A DNA stretch of 64,000 nucleotides, taken from Nocardioides panzhihuensis. Lineage in GTDB: Bacteria; Actinomycetota; Actinomycetes; Propionibacteriales; Nocardioidaceae. The notes under the pieces were generated by a model. It was given only the letters and a program-made list of their open reading frames with translations. It did no database searches and had not been told where the DNA came from. Position 1 is the stretch's first letter, and every line of letters starts with the position of its first letter. The position numbers and the translations under genes were made by a program. Of the stretch, positions 24,260 through 32,190 are shown piece after piece. The stretch covers positions 2,976,001 to 3,040,000 of the forward strand of contig NZ_JACBZR010000001.1 of assembly GCF_013408335.1 (NCBI RefSeq), given 5' to 3'.

Positions 24260-24937
24260 TCAAGGCGTTTCGTCGTCAAGCAGCGGCTGCAGCTGCGCCT
24301 GGATGGCAGCAGGGGTGGCCGTAGTACGCAGGACAACCACCGTCGAGGCGGACTCGAGGCCAACCGGCTGATAGCGCTCGAGAGCCACCCGCATCGCCTG
24401 GTCGAACTCACCTTCGGGGTCGGAGGTCTGGTCGCGGAGCCAGCGCCGGAGCACATAGTTGTGTGCGGTCACGAGGTCTGCGGCCAAGAGCTCGGCGCGA
24501 AGGTGGCCGTCGGGTAGGTCGGACATCCAGTCGCGGAGCCATCGCGTGAAGACTCGCTGATATTGCTGGATCCCGCCCGTCTCCCTGGCGCGAAGAGCAG
24601 GCACCGAACCGACGAGGCGATACCGCGCGCGCGCCATCTCCCCTTCGGCCACATAGTGGCGCAGCACGACCCGGGCGGCCTCGCTCAGCGCGACGGTTCG
24701 CGTGGCGGGGGTCGCTGCGGCCAGACGTCCGTCGATGCGGCCGAGCAGCAGGTCGTGCTCAGGGAAGATCACGTCGTCCTTGGATCCGAAGGCCCGGAAG
24801 AACGTCGTACGTCCCACCCCGGCGCGCCGCGCGATGTCCTCGGCCTTGGTCGCGTCGAAGCCTCGCTCTTCGAACAGCTCGTACGCCGCAGCGACCAGGC
24901 GTTCCTTGGTCGTCGCGGGTCGGGGCGTCTCGGTCAT
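24260..24937 (-). CDS. TetR/AcrR family transcriptional regulator
   Basis: A 225-residue regulator. The N-terminal HTH is TTKERLVAAAYELFEERGFD followed by ATKAEDIARRAGVGRTTFFRAFGSKDDVIF (about residues 8-60). The remaining helical domain would bind a ligand, likely an acyl-CoA given the neighbours. It diverges from the 3-hydroxybutyryl-CoA dehydrogenase gene across a 71-bp gap containing two copies of a 13-bp palindrome, the probable operator. The start ATG at 24937 is standard. Confidence 0.9.
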   Translation of the reverse strand: MTETPRPATTKERLVAAAYELFEERGFDATKAEDIARRAGVGRTTFFRAFGSKDDVIFPEHDLLLGRIDGRLAAATPATRTVALSEAARVVLRHYVAEGEMARARYRLVGSVPALRARETGGIQQYQRVFTRWLRDWMSDLPDGHLRAELLAADLVTAHNYVLRRWLRDQTSDPEGEFDQAMRVALERYQPVGLESASTVVVLRTTATPAAIQAQLQPLLDDETP

Positions 24938-24955
24938 GACTCGAAGTTACTTGAT

Positions 24956-24989
24956 GGTACGCCGTTCCGTCGATAAGGTACGGCGTACC
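24956..24989. promoter_or_regulatory. Paired 13-bp palindromic operator for the TetR regulator
   Basis: GGTACGCCGTTCC at 24956-24968 and GGTACGGCGTACC at 24977-24989, start-to-start distance 21 bp (two helical turns). The outer halves also form a perfect 11-bp inverted repeat (24955-24965 with 24980-24990). A possible -35 TTGATG at 24951 and -10 TAAGGT at 24974 with 17-bp spacing overlap the sites, so binding would block the dehydrogenase promoter. Confidence 0.7.
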
Positions 24990-25008
24990 AATATAGGGAA
25001 GGGTGCAT

Positions 25009-25860
25009 ATGAACGGGTTCAACAACATCGGCGTCGTCGGCGCAGGACTGATGGGCGCAGGCATCGCCGAGGTCGCCGCACGCGCCGGCAAGAACGTCGT
25101 CCTCATCGACGCCAACCCCGCTGCCGCCGAGGCCGGCCGCGACCGCTTGCGGACCTCCCTCGAGCGGGCGGAGGAGCGCGGGAAGATCACCGGGGTCGCC
25201 GAGATCCTGGAGCGCATCACCGTCGGCAGCGACCTCGAGGCGCTCGCCGACCGCGACCTGGTCATCGAGGCGATCATCGAGGACGAAGCCGCCAAGACGG
25301 CACTGTTCGCCCGGCTCGACTCGATCGTCACCGACCCCGAGGCCGTGCTCGCCTCCAACACCTCCTCCATCCCGATCATGAAGCTCGCCGTCGCCACGCA
25401 GCGGCCGGCGCAGGTGCTCGGGATCCACTTCTTCAACCCGGTCCCGGTCCTCTCGCTGGTGGAGCTGGTGCCCAGCCTGCTGACCGCACCGACCACCACC
25501 GATCGGGCTCGGGAGTTCGTCGAGAAGGACCTCGGCAAGCACCCCATCGACTCCCAGGACCGCGCAGGATTCGTGGTCAACGCACTGCTGATCCCGTTCG
25601 TGCTCTCCGCGATCCGAATGCTCGAGTCCGGGTTCGCCACCGCCGAGGACATCGACCAGGGCCTCGTACGCGGCGCCGCCCATCCCCAGGGGCCGCTGGC
25701 GCTCGCGGACCTCATCGGCCTCGATACGACCAAGGCCGTGGCCGAGTCGCTCTACGAGGAGTTCAAGGAGCCGCTCTACGCCCCGCCGCCGCTCCTGGCC
25801 CGCATGGTCGACGCCGGCCTGCTGGGCCGCAAGGCCGGCCGCGGCTTCTACCACTACTGA
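25009..25860 (+). CDS. 3-hydroxybutyryl-CoA dehydrogenase
   Basis: A 283-residue NAD-dependent 3-hydroxyacyl-CoA dehydrogenase oxidising 3-hydroxybutyryl-CoA to acetoacetyl-CoA. The Rossmann nucleotide loop is GVVGAGLMGAGIAEVAARAG, and the family motifs LVIEAIIEDEAAKTALFARL, SNTSSIPIMKLA and HFFNPVPVLSLVELVPS contain the catalytic His and following Asn. The C-terminal helical domain has DRAGFVVNALLIPFVLSAIR and GLLGRKAGRGFYHY. GGGAAGGG lies 5 bp before the ATG at 25009, which favours it over a GTG 6 bp upstream. The acyl-CoA dehydrogenase gene follows by 20 bp. Confidence 0.94.
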   Translation: MNGFNNIGVVGAGLMGAGIAEVAARAGKNVVLIDANPAAAEAGRDRLRTSLERAEERGKITGVAEILERITVGSDLEALADRDLVIEAIIEDEAAKTALFARLDSIVTDPEAVLASNTSSIPIMKLAVATQRPAQVLGIHFFNPVPVLSLVELVPSLLTAPTTTDRAREFVEKDLGKHPIDSQDRAGFVVNALLIPFVLSAIRMLESGFATAEDIDQGLVRGAAHPQGPLALADLIGLDTTKAVAESLYEEFKEPLYAPPPLLARMVDAGLLGRKAGRGFYHY

Positions 25861-25880
25861 ACCCCACCCAAGGACTCATC

Positions 25881-27041
25881 ATGACCGACGACTTTCCCTA
25901 TCTTCAGCTCGCAGACCACCACCACGACCTCCGCGACGCCGTACGCTCGCTCGCTGCGAACAAGATCGCCCCCTACGCCGCCGACGTAGACGCCGCCGCG
26001 AGGTTCCCCACCGAGGCCTACGACGCCCTTGTCGCCTCCGGACTCCACGCACCGCACGTGCCCGAGGCGTACGGCGGCGACGGCGCTGACGCCCTGTCCA
26101 CCTGCATCGTCATCGAGGAGATCGCGCGTGCGTGCGCCTCCTCGTCACTGATCCCGGCGGTCAACAAGCTCGGCAGCCTCCCGCTGATCCTCGCCGGCTC
26201 CGAGGACATCAAGCAGCGCTACCTGGCACCGCTCGCGGCCGGAAAGTCCACGTTCTCCTACGCCCTCTCCGAGCGCGAGGCCGGCTCCGACACAGCGTCC
26301 ATGAAGACCCGTGCCGTCCAGGACGGCGACCACTGGGTGCTCAGCGGCCAGAAGTCATGGATCAGCAACGCGGGCATCTCCGACTACTACACCGTCCTCG
26401 CCGTCACCGACCCCGACGGACGACGCGGCTCCAACATCAGCGCCTTCGTCGTGGAAAAGAGCGACGACGGATTCGCCATCGGCGCCCCCGAGAAGAAGCT
26501 CGGCATCAAGGGCTCCCCCACCTGCGAGCTGACCTTCGACGCCGTCTACCTCCCCGGCGACCGCATCATCGGCGAACCCGGAACCGGCCTCCAGCTCGCG
26601 CTCCGCACCCTCGACCACACCCGCATCACCATCGCGGCCCAGGCCGTCGGTATCGCCCAAGGCGCCCTCGATCACGCGACCGACTACGTCAAGGAACGCC
26701 AGCAGTTCGGCAAGCGCATCGCGGACTTCCAGGGGATCCAGTTCATGCTCGCCGACATGGCCATGAAGCTCGAGGCCGCCCGCCAGCTCGTCTACGTCGC
26801 CGCCGCCAAGTCGGAGCGAGACGCCAGCGACCTGAGCTTCTTCGGCGCAGCCGCCAAGTGCTTCGCCAGCGACGCGGCGATGGAGATCACCGTCGATGCC
26901 GTCCAGCTCCTCGGCGGCTCCGGCTACACCCAAGACTTCCCGCTCGAACGCATGATGCGTGACGCCAAGATCACCCAGATCTACGAAGGCACCAACCAGA
27001 TCCAGCGCGTCGTGATGGCGCGCCAGCTACTCAGCGCATGA
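25881..27041 (+). CDS. Short-chain acyl-CoA dehydrogenase
   Basis: A 386-residue FAD-dependent acyl-CoA dehydrogenase, likely for butyryl- or isobutyryl-CoA judging by context. The start ATG at 25881 (MTDDFPYLQLADHHHDLRDA) was chosen within a longer open frame. Signatures: ALSEREAGSDTASMKTRA, WVLSGQKSWISNAGISDYY, ERQQFGKRIADFQGIQFMLA, and the C-terminal LLGGSGYTQDFPLERMMRDA. The catalytic base is probably the Glu of ITQIYEGTNQIQRVVMARQL, as in bacterial and human short/medium-chain enzymes. The stop overlaps the next ATG by 4 bp. Confidence 0.94.
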   Translation: MTDDFPYLQLADHHHDLRDAVRSLAANKIAPYAADVDAAARFPTEAYDALVASGLHAPHVPEAYGGDGADALSTCIVIEEIARACASSSLIPAVNKLGSLPLILAGSEDIKQRYLAPLAAGKSTFSYALSEREAGSDTASMKTRAVQDGDHWVLSGQKSWISNAGISDYYTVLAVTDPDGRRGSNISAFVVEKSDDGFAIGAPEKKLGIKGSPTCELTFDAVYLPGDRIIGEPGTGLQLALRTLDHTRITIAAQAVGIAQGALDHATDYVKERQQFGKRIADFQGIQFMLADMAMKLEAARQLVYVAAAKSERDASDLSFFGAAAKCFASDAAMEITVDAVQLLGGSGYTQDFPLERMMRDAKITQIYEGTNQIQRVVMARQLLSA

Positions 27042-27370
27042 GCACCGCCACCGTCATCACCACTGCCGCCTTCTCGCACCCTGGGTACGTCGGCGGCCGG
27101 GCGACCGACGTACCCATCTCAGAGGTCCACGCCAAGAAGACCGGGACCATCACGACGCTCTGCGGCCAGTCGGCGCTGACCTGGTTCAAGTTCTGGGAGG
27201 TTCCTTTCGCCACTGTCCTCGGCAACCGATGCCCGCGCTGCGTCGCTGCCTTCGACGAGCTTCTCCAGGCCGAGGCGGACCGCAGGCGCCGCTCGTTCCA
27301 CCCCGCCCGGAAGGGCCGCCCGGCCGGAGGTAGCTCCCGAGCCCCAGGACGTCCAACTACGTTGTCGTAA
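27038..27370 (+). CDS. Small Cys-containing protein coupled to the acyl-CoA dehydrogenase
   Basis: A 110-residue protein of unknown function. Its ATG overlaps the acyl-CoA dehydrogenase stop (ATGA), indicating translational coupling. A possible zinc-binding set is visible: VHAKKTGTITTLCGQ with a His and Cys, then NRCPRCVAAFDELLQ with C-P-R-C. The C-terminal 35 residues are basic and Pro/Gly rich (SFHPARKGRPAGGSSRAPGR) and likely disordered. I recognise no named family. It ends 9 bp before the MarR-IcmF gene, so it sits inside the short-chain acyl-CoA operon. Confidence 0.6.
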   Translation: MSTATVITTAAFSHPGYVGGRATDVPISEVHAKKTGTITTLCGQSALTWFKFWEVPFATVLGNRCPRCVAAFDELLQAEADRRRRSFHPARKGRPAGGSSRAPGRPTTLS

Positions 27371-27379
27371 CCTGTCTGC

Positions 27380-30300
27380 ATGCGCGCCGACCAAGATCCC
27401 ATCCGTGAGGCACACAGGCAGTGGGTCAGTCACGACTGGGCCGACGCCGCCGACGGGATGGCGATGGTGACGTCGGTCGCGCGCGTGCAGCAGCTGCTCA
27501 TGGAGCGCATCGACACCGTGCTGCGGCCTCTGGACCTGACCTTCGCTCGCTACGAGGTCCTGCGGCTGCTGTCGTTCTCGCGCTCGGGACCAATGCCGAT
27601 GACGCGCCTGGGGTCGCTCCTCCAGGTGCACCCCACCAGCGTCTGGGCGGCCAAGGCGGTCACGGCCGACAGCGTCGTCTCGGGCGACAGGTTCGCCATC
27701 GCTCGCGCCATCACGGGTGCCGAGGCCGGCCAGCTGCCCGACGACGTCCTCTCCACCCTCAAGTCGGCAGCCGCCGCGCGACGTACGCCCGTTCTCGGCA
27801 TCACCGGAACCGGCGGTTCCGGCAAGTCGTCGTTGACCGACGAGCTGGTACGCCGCTTCCGGGTCGACCAGCAGGACAAGCTCCGCATCGCGGTCATCGC
27901 CGTCGACCCGACGCGACGCAAGGGCGGCGGCGCGCTGCTCGGCGACCGGATCCGAGCCAACTCCCTCGACGGAGACCGCATCTTCTTCCGCTCGCTGGCA
28001 ACCCGTGGCGCCCACGAGGTGCCCGAGCACCTCAGCGATGTCATCGACGTCATCAAGGCTGCCGGGTTCGACCTGGTCATCGTGGAGACGCCCGGCATCG
28101 GCCAGGGCGACGCGGCGATCGTGCCCTACGTCGACGCCAGCCTCTACGTCATGACTCCCGAGTTCGGTGCTGCCTCGCAGCTCGAGAAGATCGACATGCT
28201 CGACTTCGCCGACACCGTCGCCATCAACAAGTTCGAGCGCCGCGGCGCGATGGACGCGATGCGGGACGTCGGGCGTCAGTTGGTGCGCAACCGTGAGGCC
28301 TTCGACCAGCAGCCGGACCAGATGCCCGTCTTCGGCACCTCGGCCGCGACCTTCAACGACGACGGCGTGACCGCGCTCTACCAGCACCTCCGCGACGACC
28401 TGGCGAGCCGTGGCCTGCCGGTCACCGAGGGAGCTCTCACCGAGGTCGACGTCCGCCACTCCTCCGGCATCCGCCAGGTCGTACCCACCGACCGGGTGCG
28501 CTACCTGGCCGAGATCACCGAGGCCGTCCGCGGCTTCCATGCCCAGACCGAGCGGCTCGCCGCCGCGGCAGGACGCGTGCAGCGGCTGGAGATCGTCCAG
28601 GGCGAGCTCGTCGCCGCAGACAGCGAGACCTCGGGCGTCGACGACCTCCTCGAGTCCGCGCACCGTGACCTGCCCCACGAGGTCACCGACCAGATCGAGG
28701 CATGGCCGGCGATCGTGGACTCCTACTCGGGTGAGGAGCAGGTCGTGAAGGTGCGCGACCGCGAGATCCATACCCGCCTGACCCGTGAGTCGCTCTCGGG
28801 CAACCAGATCCCCCGCGTCGCGCTCCCGCGCTTCACCGACCACGGTGAGCTCGTCCGCTTCTGGCGTCGCGAGAACCTTCCCGGCTACTTCCCCTACACC
28901 GCCGGGGTGTTCCCGTTCAAGCGCGACGGCGAGGACCCGGCGCGGATGTTCGCCGGCGAGGGTGACCCGGCGCGTACCAACCGGCGTTTCAAGATCCTGA
29001 GCCAGGACGGCGACGCGACCCGCCTCTCCACCGCGTTCGACTCGGTCACTCTCTATGGGCGCGACCCGGATCTGCGCCCGGATATCTACGGCAAGGTCGG
29101 CACCTCCGGCGTCTCGGTGGCGACGCTCGACGACATGAAGGTGCTCTACGACGGCTTCGACCTCGTCTCCCCCACGACCTCGGTGTCCATGACCATCAAC
29201 GGACCCGCGCCGACCGTGCTGGCGTTCTTCCTCAACACCGCCATCGACCAGCAGGTCGCCAGGTTCGTCGATCAGGAGGGCCGGCAGCCGTCCAAGGCGG
29301 AACACGACGAGCTCGTCGCGTACGCCATGGCGAACGTGCGCGGGACCGTGCAGGCCGACATCCTCAAGGAGGACCAGGGCCAGAACACCTGCCTGTTCTC
29401 CACCGAGTTCTCGCTGCGGATGATGGCCGACATCCAGGAATGGTTCATCCAGCAGCAGGTCCGCAACTTCTACTCGGTCTCGATCTCCGGCTATCACATC
29501 GCCGAGGCCGGGGCGAACCCGATCAGCCAGCTCGCGTTCACGCTCGCCAACGGCTTCACCTACGTCGAGGCGTACCTGGCTCGCGGCATGGACATCGACG
29601 ACTTCGCACCCAACCTGTCCTTCTTCTTCTCCAACGGCATGGACCCCGAATACTCCGTGCTCGGCCGCGTCGCACGCCGCATCTGGGCGATCACGATGAA
29701 GGAGAAGTACGGCGCGAACGAGCGCTCGCAGAAGCTGAAGTACCACGTCCAGACCTCCGGCCGGTCCCTGCACGCACAGGAGATGGACTTCAACGACATC
29801 CGCACCACGCTGCAGGCCCTGATCGCGATCTACGACAACGCCCAGTCACTGCACACCAACGCCTACGACGAGGCCGTCACGACACCCACCGAGGAGTCCG
29901 TACGCCGAGCGCTCGCGATCCAGCTCATCATCAACCGCGAGTGGGGCCTCGCCATGAACGAGAACCCACTCCAGGGCTCGTTCATCATCGACGAGCTCAC
30001 CGACCTGGTGGAGAGCGCCGTGCTCACCGAGTTCGACCGCATCAACGAACGCGGCGGCGTGCTCGGCGCGATGGAGACCGGCTACCAGCGCGGCAAGATC
30101 CAGGACGAGTCGATGCTCTACGAGCACCGCAAGCACGACGGGACGCTGCCCATCATCGGCGTCAACACCTTCGTCAAGCCCGACTCCGACGCCTCCCCCG
30201 TCGAGATCGAGCTGGCACGCGCCACCGAGGCCGAGAAGGACTCCCAGCTGCGGCGCGTACACCAGTTCCAGGAGACGCACCGCGACGAGGCCGCCAAGGC

Positions 30301-30439
30301 CATCGCCCGCCTCAAGGACGCGGCCGTCGCCGGGGACAACGTCTTCGCGGTCCTCATGGACGCCGCCCGAGTCTGCACCCTCCAGCAGGTGACCGAGGCG
30401 TTCTTCGAGGTCGGCGGGCAGTACCGACGCAACGTCTGA
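27380..30439 (+). CDS. Isobutyryl-CoA mutase/G-protein chaperone (IcmF) fused to a MarR N-terminal half, lacking the B12-binding domain
   Basis: IcmF interconverts isobutyryl-CoA and butyryl-CoA with adenosylcobalamin; its middle domain is a GTPase chaperone. Here residues 1-88 are instead the first half of a MarR regulator (MVTSVARVQQLLMERIDTVL, FARYEVLRLLSFSRSG, MTRLGSLLQVHPTSV). From about residue 93 the IcmF sequence runs normally: P-loop GITGTGGSGKSSL (139-152), AVDPTRRKGGGALLGDRI, ETPGIGQGD, NKFE, then the mutase barrel. AGVFPFKR and DQGQNTCLF carry the Phe and Gln expected for isobutyryl-CoA specificity. The N-terminal cobalamin domain (D-x-H-x-x-G) is absent, and length is 1019 against about 1080. 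An in-frame deletion joining a marR gene to icmF is the simplest reading. Activity would need B12-domain supply in trans; otherwise it is inactive. Confidence 0.85.
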   Translation: MRADQDPIREAHRQWVSHDWADAADGMAMVTSVARVQQLLMERIDTVLRPLDLTFARYEVLRLLSFSRSGPMPMTRLGSLLQVHPTSVWAAKAVTADSVVSGDRFAIARAITGAEAGQLPDDVLSTLKSAAAARRTPVLGITGTGGSGKSSLTDELVRRFRVDQQDKLRIAVIAVDPTRRKGGGALLGDRIRANSLDGDRIFFRSLATRGAHEVPEHLSDVIDVIKAAGFDLVIVETPGIGQGDAAIVPYVDASLYVMTPEFGAASQLEKIDMLDFADTVAINKFERRGAMDAMRDVGRQLVRNREAFDQQPDQMPVFGTSAATFNDDGVTALYQHLRDDLASRGLPVTEGALTEVDVRHSSGIRQVVPTDRVRYLAEITEAVRGFHAQTERLAAAAGRVQRLEIVQGELVAADSETSGVDDLLESAHRDLPHEVTDQIEAWPAIVDSYSGEEQVVKVRDREIHTRLTRESLSGNQIPRVALPRFTDHGELVRFWRRENLPGYFPYTAGVFPFKRDGEDPARMFAGEGDPARTNRRFKILSQDGDATRLSTAFDSVTLYGRDPDLRPDIYGKVGTSGVSVATLDDMKVLYDGFDLVSPTTSVSMTINGPAPTVLAFFLNTAIDQQVARFVDQEGRQPSKAEHDELVAYAMANVRGTVQADILKEDQGQNTCLFSTEFSLRMMADIQEWFIQQQVRNFYSVSISGYHIAEAGANPISQLAFTLANGFTYVEAYLARGMDIDDFAPNLSFFFSNGMDPEYSVLGRVARRIWAITMKEKYGANERSQKLKYHVQTSGRSLHAQEMDFNDIRTTLQALIAIYDNAQSLHTNAYDEAVTTPTEESVRRALAIQLIINREWGLAMNENPLQGSFIIDELTDLVESAVLTEFDRINERGGVLGAMETGYQRGKIQDESMLYEHRKHDGTLPIIGVNTFVKPDSDASPVEIELARATEAEKDSQLRRVHQFQETHRDEAAKAIARLKDAAVAGDNVFAVLMDAARVCTLQQVTEAFFEVGGQYRRNV

Positions 30440-30462
30440 CCGCGCAGACCTCGTCACGCAAC

Positions 30463-30505
30463 ACGCCGCCCCTGCCTGGGCTAGATGCCCAGACAGGGGC
30501 GGCGT
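30463..30505. terminator. Strong bidirectional hairpin after icmF
   Basis: ACGCCGCCCCTGCCTGGGC at 30463-30481 pairs with GCCCAGACAGGGGCGGCGT at 30487-30505 with one mismatch and a 5-base loop. It lies 24 bp after the icmF stop and 28 bp before the end of the convergent acyl-CoA synthetase gene. Confidence 0.85.
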
Positions 30506-30533
30506 CTCGTGTGGGCCACGCGGGAGCGTGTGC

Positions 30534-32162
30534 TCAGATGCTGGGCTCGGTGTCGCCGTCCGGCGCGTACAGGCCCGAGTGGCTCTTGCGCAGGACGTTC
30601 TTCTGGATCTTCCCTGTCGAGGTCTTCGGGAGCCCGTCGGAGACCACGATCGTCTTCGGGATCTTGTACGCATCGAGGTGACCGCGGAGCTTTTCACGGA
30701 GCACCTCAGGGTCGACGAGCGCACCCGGCGCGGGCACGACCATGGCGGTGATCGCCTCGGTCCAGCGCTCGTGCGGCAGCCCGACCACCACAGCCTCGGC
30801 GATGTTCGGGTCGGCGGCGTAGAGCGCCTTCTCCACCTCGATGGAAGCGACGTTCTCGCCTCCGGTCTTGATGACGTCCTTGCGACGATCGGTGAACCAG
30901 AGGATGCCGTCGGAGTCGAAGTGGCCGACGTCGCCGGAGTGGAACCAACCGTGTGCGAAGGCCTCGTCGGTGGCCTCCTGGTTGTCGAGATAGCCGGTGA
31001 GCGCGTGCGGCCCGCGGTAGACGATCTCGCCGTCCTGGCCGGCGGGCAGCAGTGTGCCGTCCTCGTCCATGACGGCCACCTGGACATTGGTGACCGGCGT
31101 ACCTACCGCACCGGCGTGGCTGAGCTGGTGCTCAGGACGGAACAGCGTCGCGGTGGGGCTCATCTCCGTCTGACCGAAGAGGAGATAGAAGTCGCAGTCG
31201 AAGGCATCCAAGCATCGCCGCAGCTGCGCCTCCGGCATGGTCGCCATGGCGTAGAGCGCTCGGCGCAGGCTGGAGAGGTCTCGGCGGTCGATGTCGGGGT
31301 GATCGAGCATCTCCCGATACATCATCGGGAGGGCGAAGATCTGCGTGATCTTCTCGGTCTCGATGAGGTCCAGGAGCCGGCCGGCGTCGAATCCCCGCTC
31401 GATGAACAGGGCTGCGCCCACCATGACGGCGGCGGTGCAATGACAGTTCAGCTGGGCGGTGTGGAACATCGGCATCAGCGCCACGAACCGGTCGGTCTCG
31501 TCGAACCGTGCCTCCAGAGCCATCGACATCGACTCCAGATAGATCGCCGTGTGGTTGCCGACGACGCCTTTGGGGAACGAGGTCGTCCCGCTGGTGTAGA
31601 GGTAGCTCAGCGGATCACGGTCCGCTACGTACGCCTCCGGCTCCGACTCCTCACCCGCTGCCACGAGGTCCCCGAACTCGACGGCCCCGACCAGGGTGTG
31701 GCCCGGCTGGCCGCCCTCGAGGCCCGTTCCCGGCACGACCACGACGTGGCTCACCGCCGGGTGCTCGGCAACCGCCTCGGCGACACTCGGGATCAGCTGC
31801 CGCTCGACGACGATGCCGCGAGCGCGGCTGTGGCCCAGGACATAGGAGATCTCGTCGCTGCGCCAGCCGAGGTTGATCGGCACACAGACGACGCCGAGCT
31901 TCGCGCAGGCGTAGTACGTCACCAGGAACTCGATGCTGTTCCCGGAGGCGAGGGCGAGGGCATCCCCGCGCGCATATCCGGCGGCGACGAGACCGTGGGC
32001 GAACCGGTTGACCAGGGCGTTGAGCTCGCGATAGTCGAGGCGCCTTTCGCCGTCGACCAGCGCCAGCCGGTCGGGGTACCGGGCGGCCGCCCGGGTCAGG
32101 CTGTCACCGACGTTGACACGCTGGATGAGGTTGCGACCGAGATCTTGTGCTGACGACGCCAT
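30534..32162 (-). CDS. AMP-binding acyl-CoA synthetase
   Basis: A 542-residue ANL-superfamily ligase that adenylates a carboxylic acid and transfers it to CoA. Motifs: P-loop-like YLYTSGTTSFPKGVVGNH, YLLFGQTEMSPTATLF, WFHSGDVGHFDSDGILWFTDRRKD, and the catalytic Lys motif LPKTSTGKIQKNVLRKS near the C-terminus. The substrate may be a medium or long aliphatic or isoprenoid acid; it cannot be read directly. It is the last gene of the 13-gene minus-strand operon, 28 bp after the acyl-CoA dehydrogenase gene. A second, different ligase is encoded near the start of the same operon. Confidence 0.9.
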   Translation of the reverse strand: MASSAQDLGRNLIQRVNVGDSLTRAAARYPDRLALVDGERRLDYRELNALVNRFAHGLVAAGYARGDALALASGNSIEFLVTYYACAKLGVVCVPINLGWRSDEISYVLGHSRARGIVVERQLIPSVAEAVAEHPAVSHVVVVPGTGLEGGQPGHTLVGAVEFGDLVAAGEESEPEAYVADRDPLSYLYTSGTTSFPKGVVGNHTAIYLESMSMALEARFDETDRFVALMPMFHTAQLNCHCTAAVMVGAALFIERGFDAGRLLDLIETEKITQIFALPMMYREMLDHPDIDRRDLSSLRRALYAMATMPEAQLRRCLDAFDCDFYLLFGQTEMSPTATLFRPEHQLSHAGAVGTPVTNVQVAVMDEDGTLLPAGQDGEIVYRGPHALTGYLDNQEATDEAFAHGWFHSGDVGHFDSDGILWFTDRRKDVIKTGGENVASIEVEKALYAADPNIAEAVVVGLPHERWTEAITAMVVPAPGALVDPEVLREKLRGHLDAYKIPKTIVVSDGLPKTSTGKIQKNVLRKSHSGLYAPDGDTEPSI

Positions 32163-32190
32163 CGTCGTACCTCCTGTGCGGGTGGAGACT

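Noticed and set aside
24702..25880. N-terminal extension of the acyl-CoA dehydrogenase frame
   Set aside because: The frame is open upstream of 25881 but the translation is Arg/Gly-rich shadow sequence overlapping the TetR and dehydrogenase genes; the enzyme starts normally at 25881.
27300..27380. Cobalamin riboswitch upstream of icmF
   Set aside because: No B12-box-like sequence or suitable leader exists; the gap to the preceding gene is only 9 bp.
27380..27650. The MarR-like start of the IcmF gene as a misread of a separate overlapping gene
   Set aside because: The MarR part and the IcmF part are in one uninterrupted frame with no stop or start between them, so two separate overlapping genes are not needed. 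Sequencing error remains possible and is noted in the finding.
27119..29773. Minus-strand open frame of 884 codons
   Set aside because: Antisense to the IcmF fusion, which has unmistakable GTPase and mutase motifs on the plus strand.
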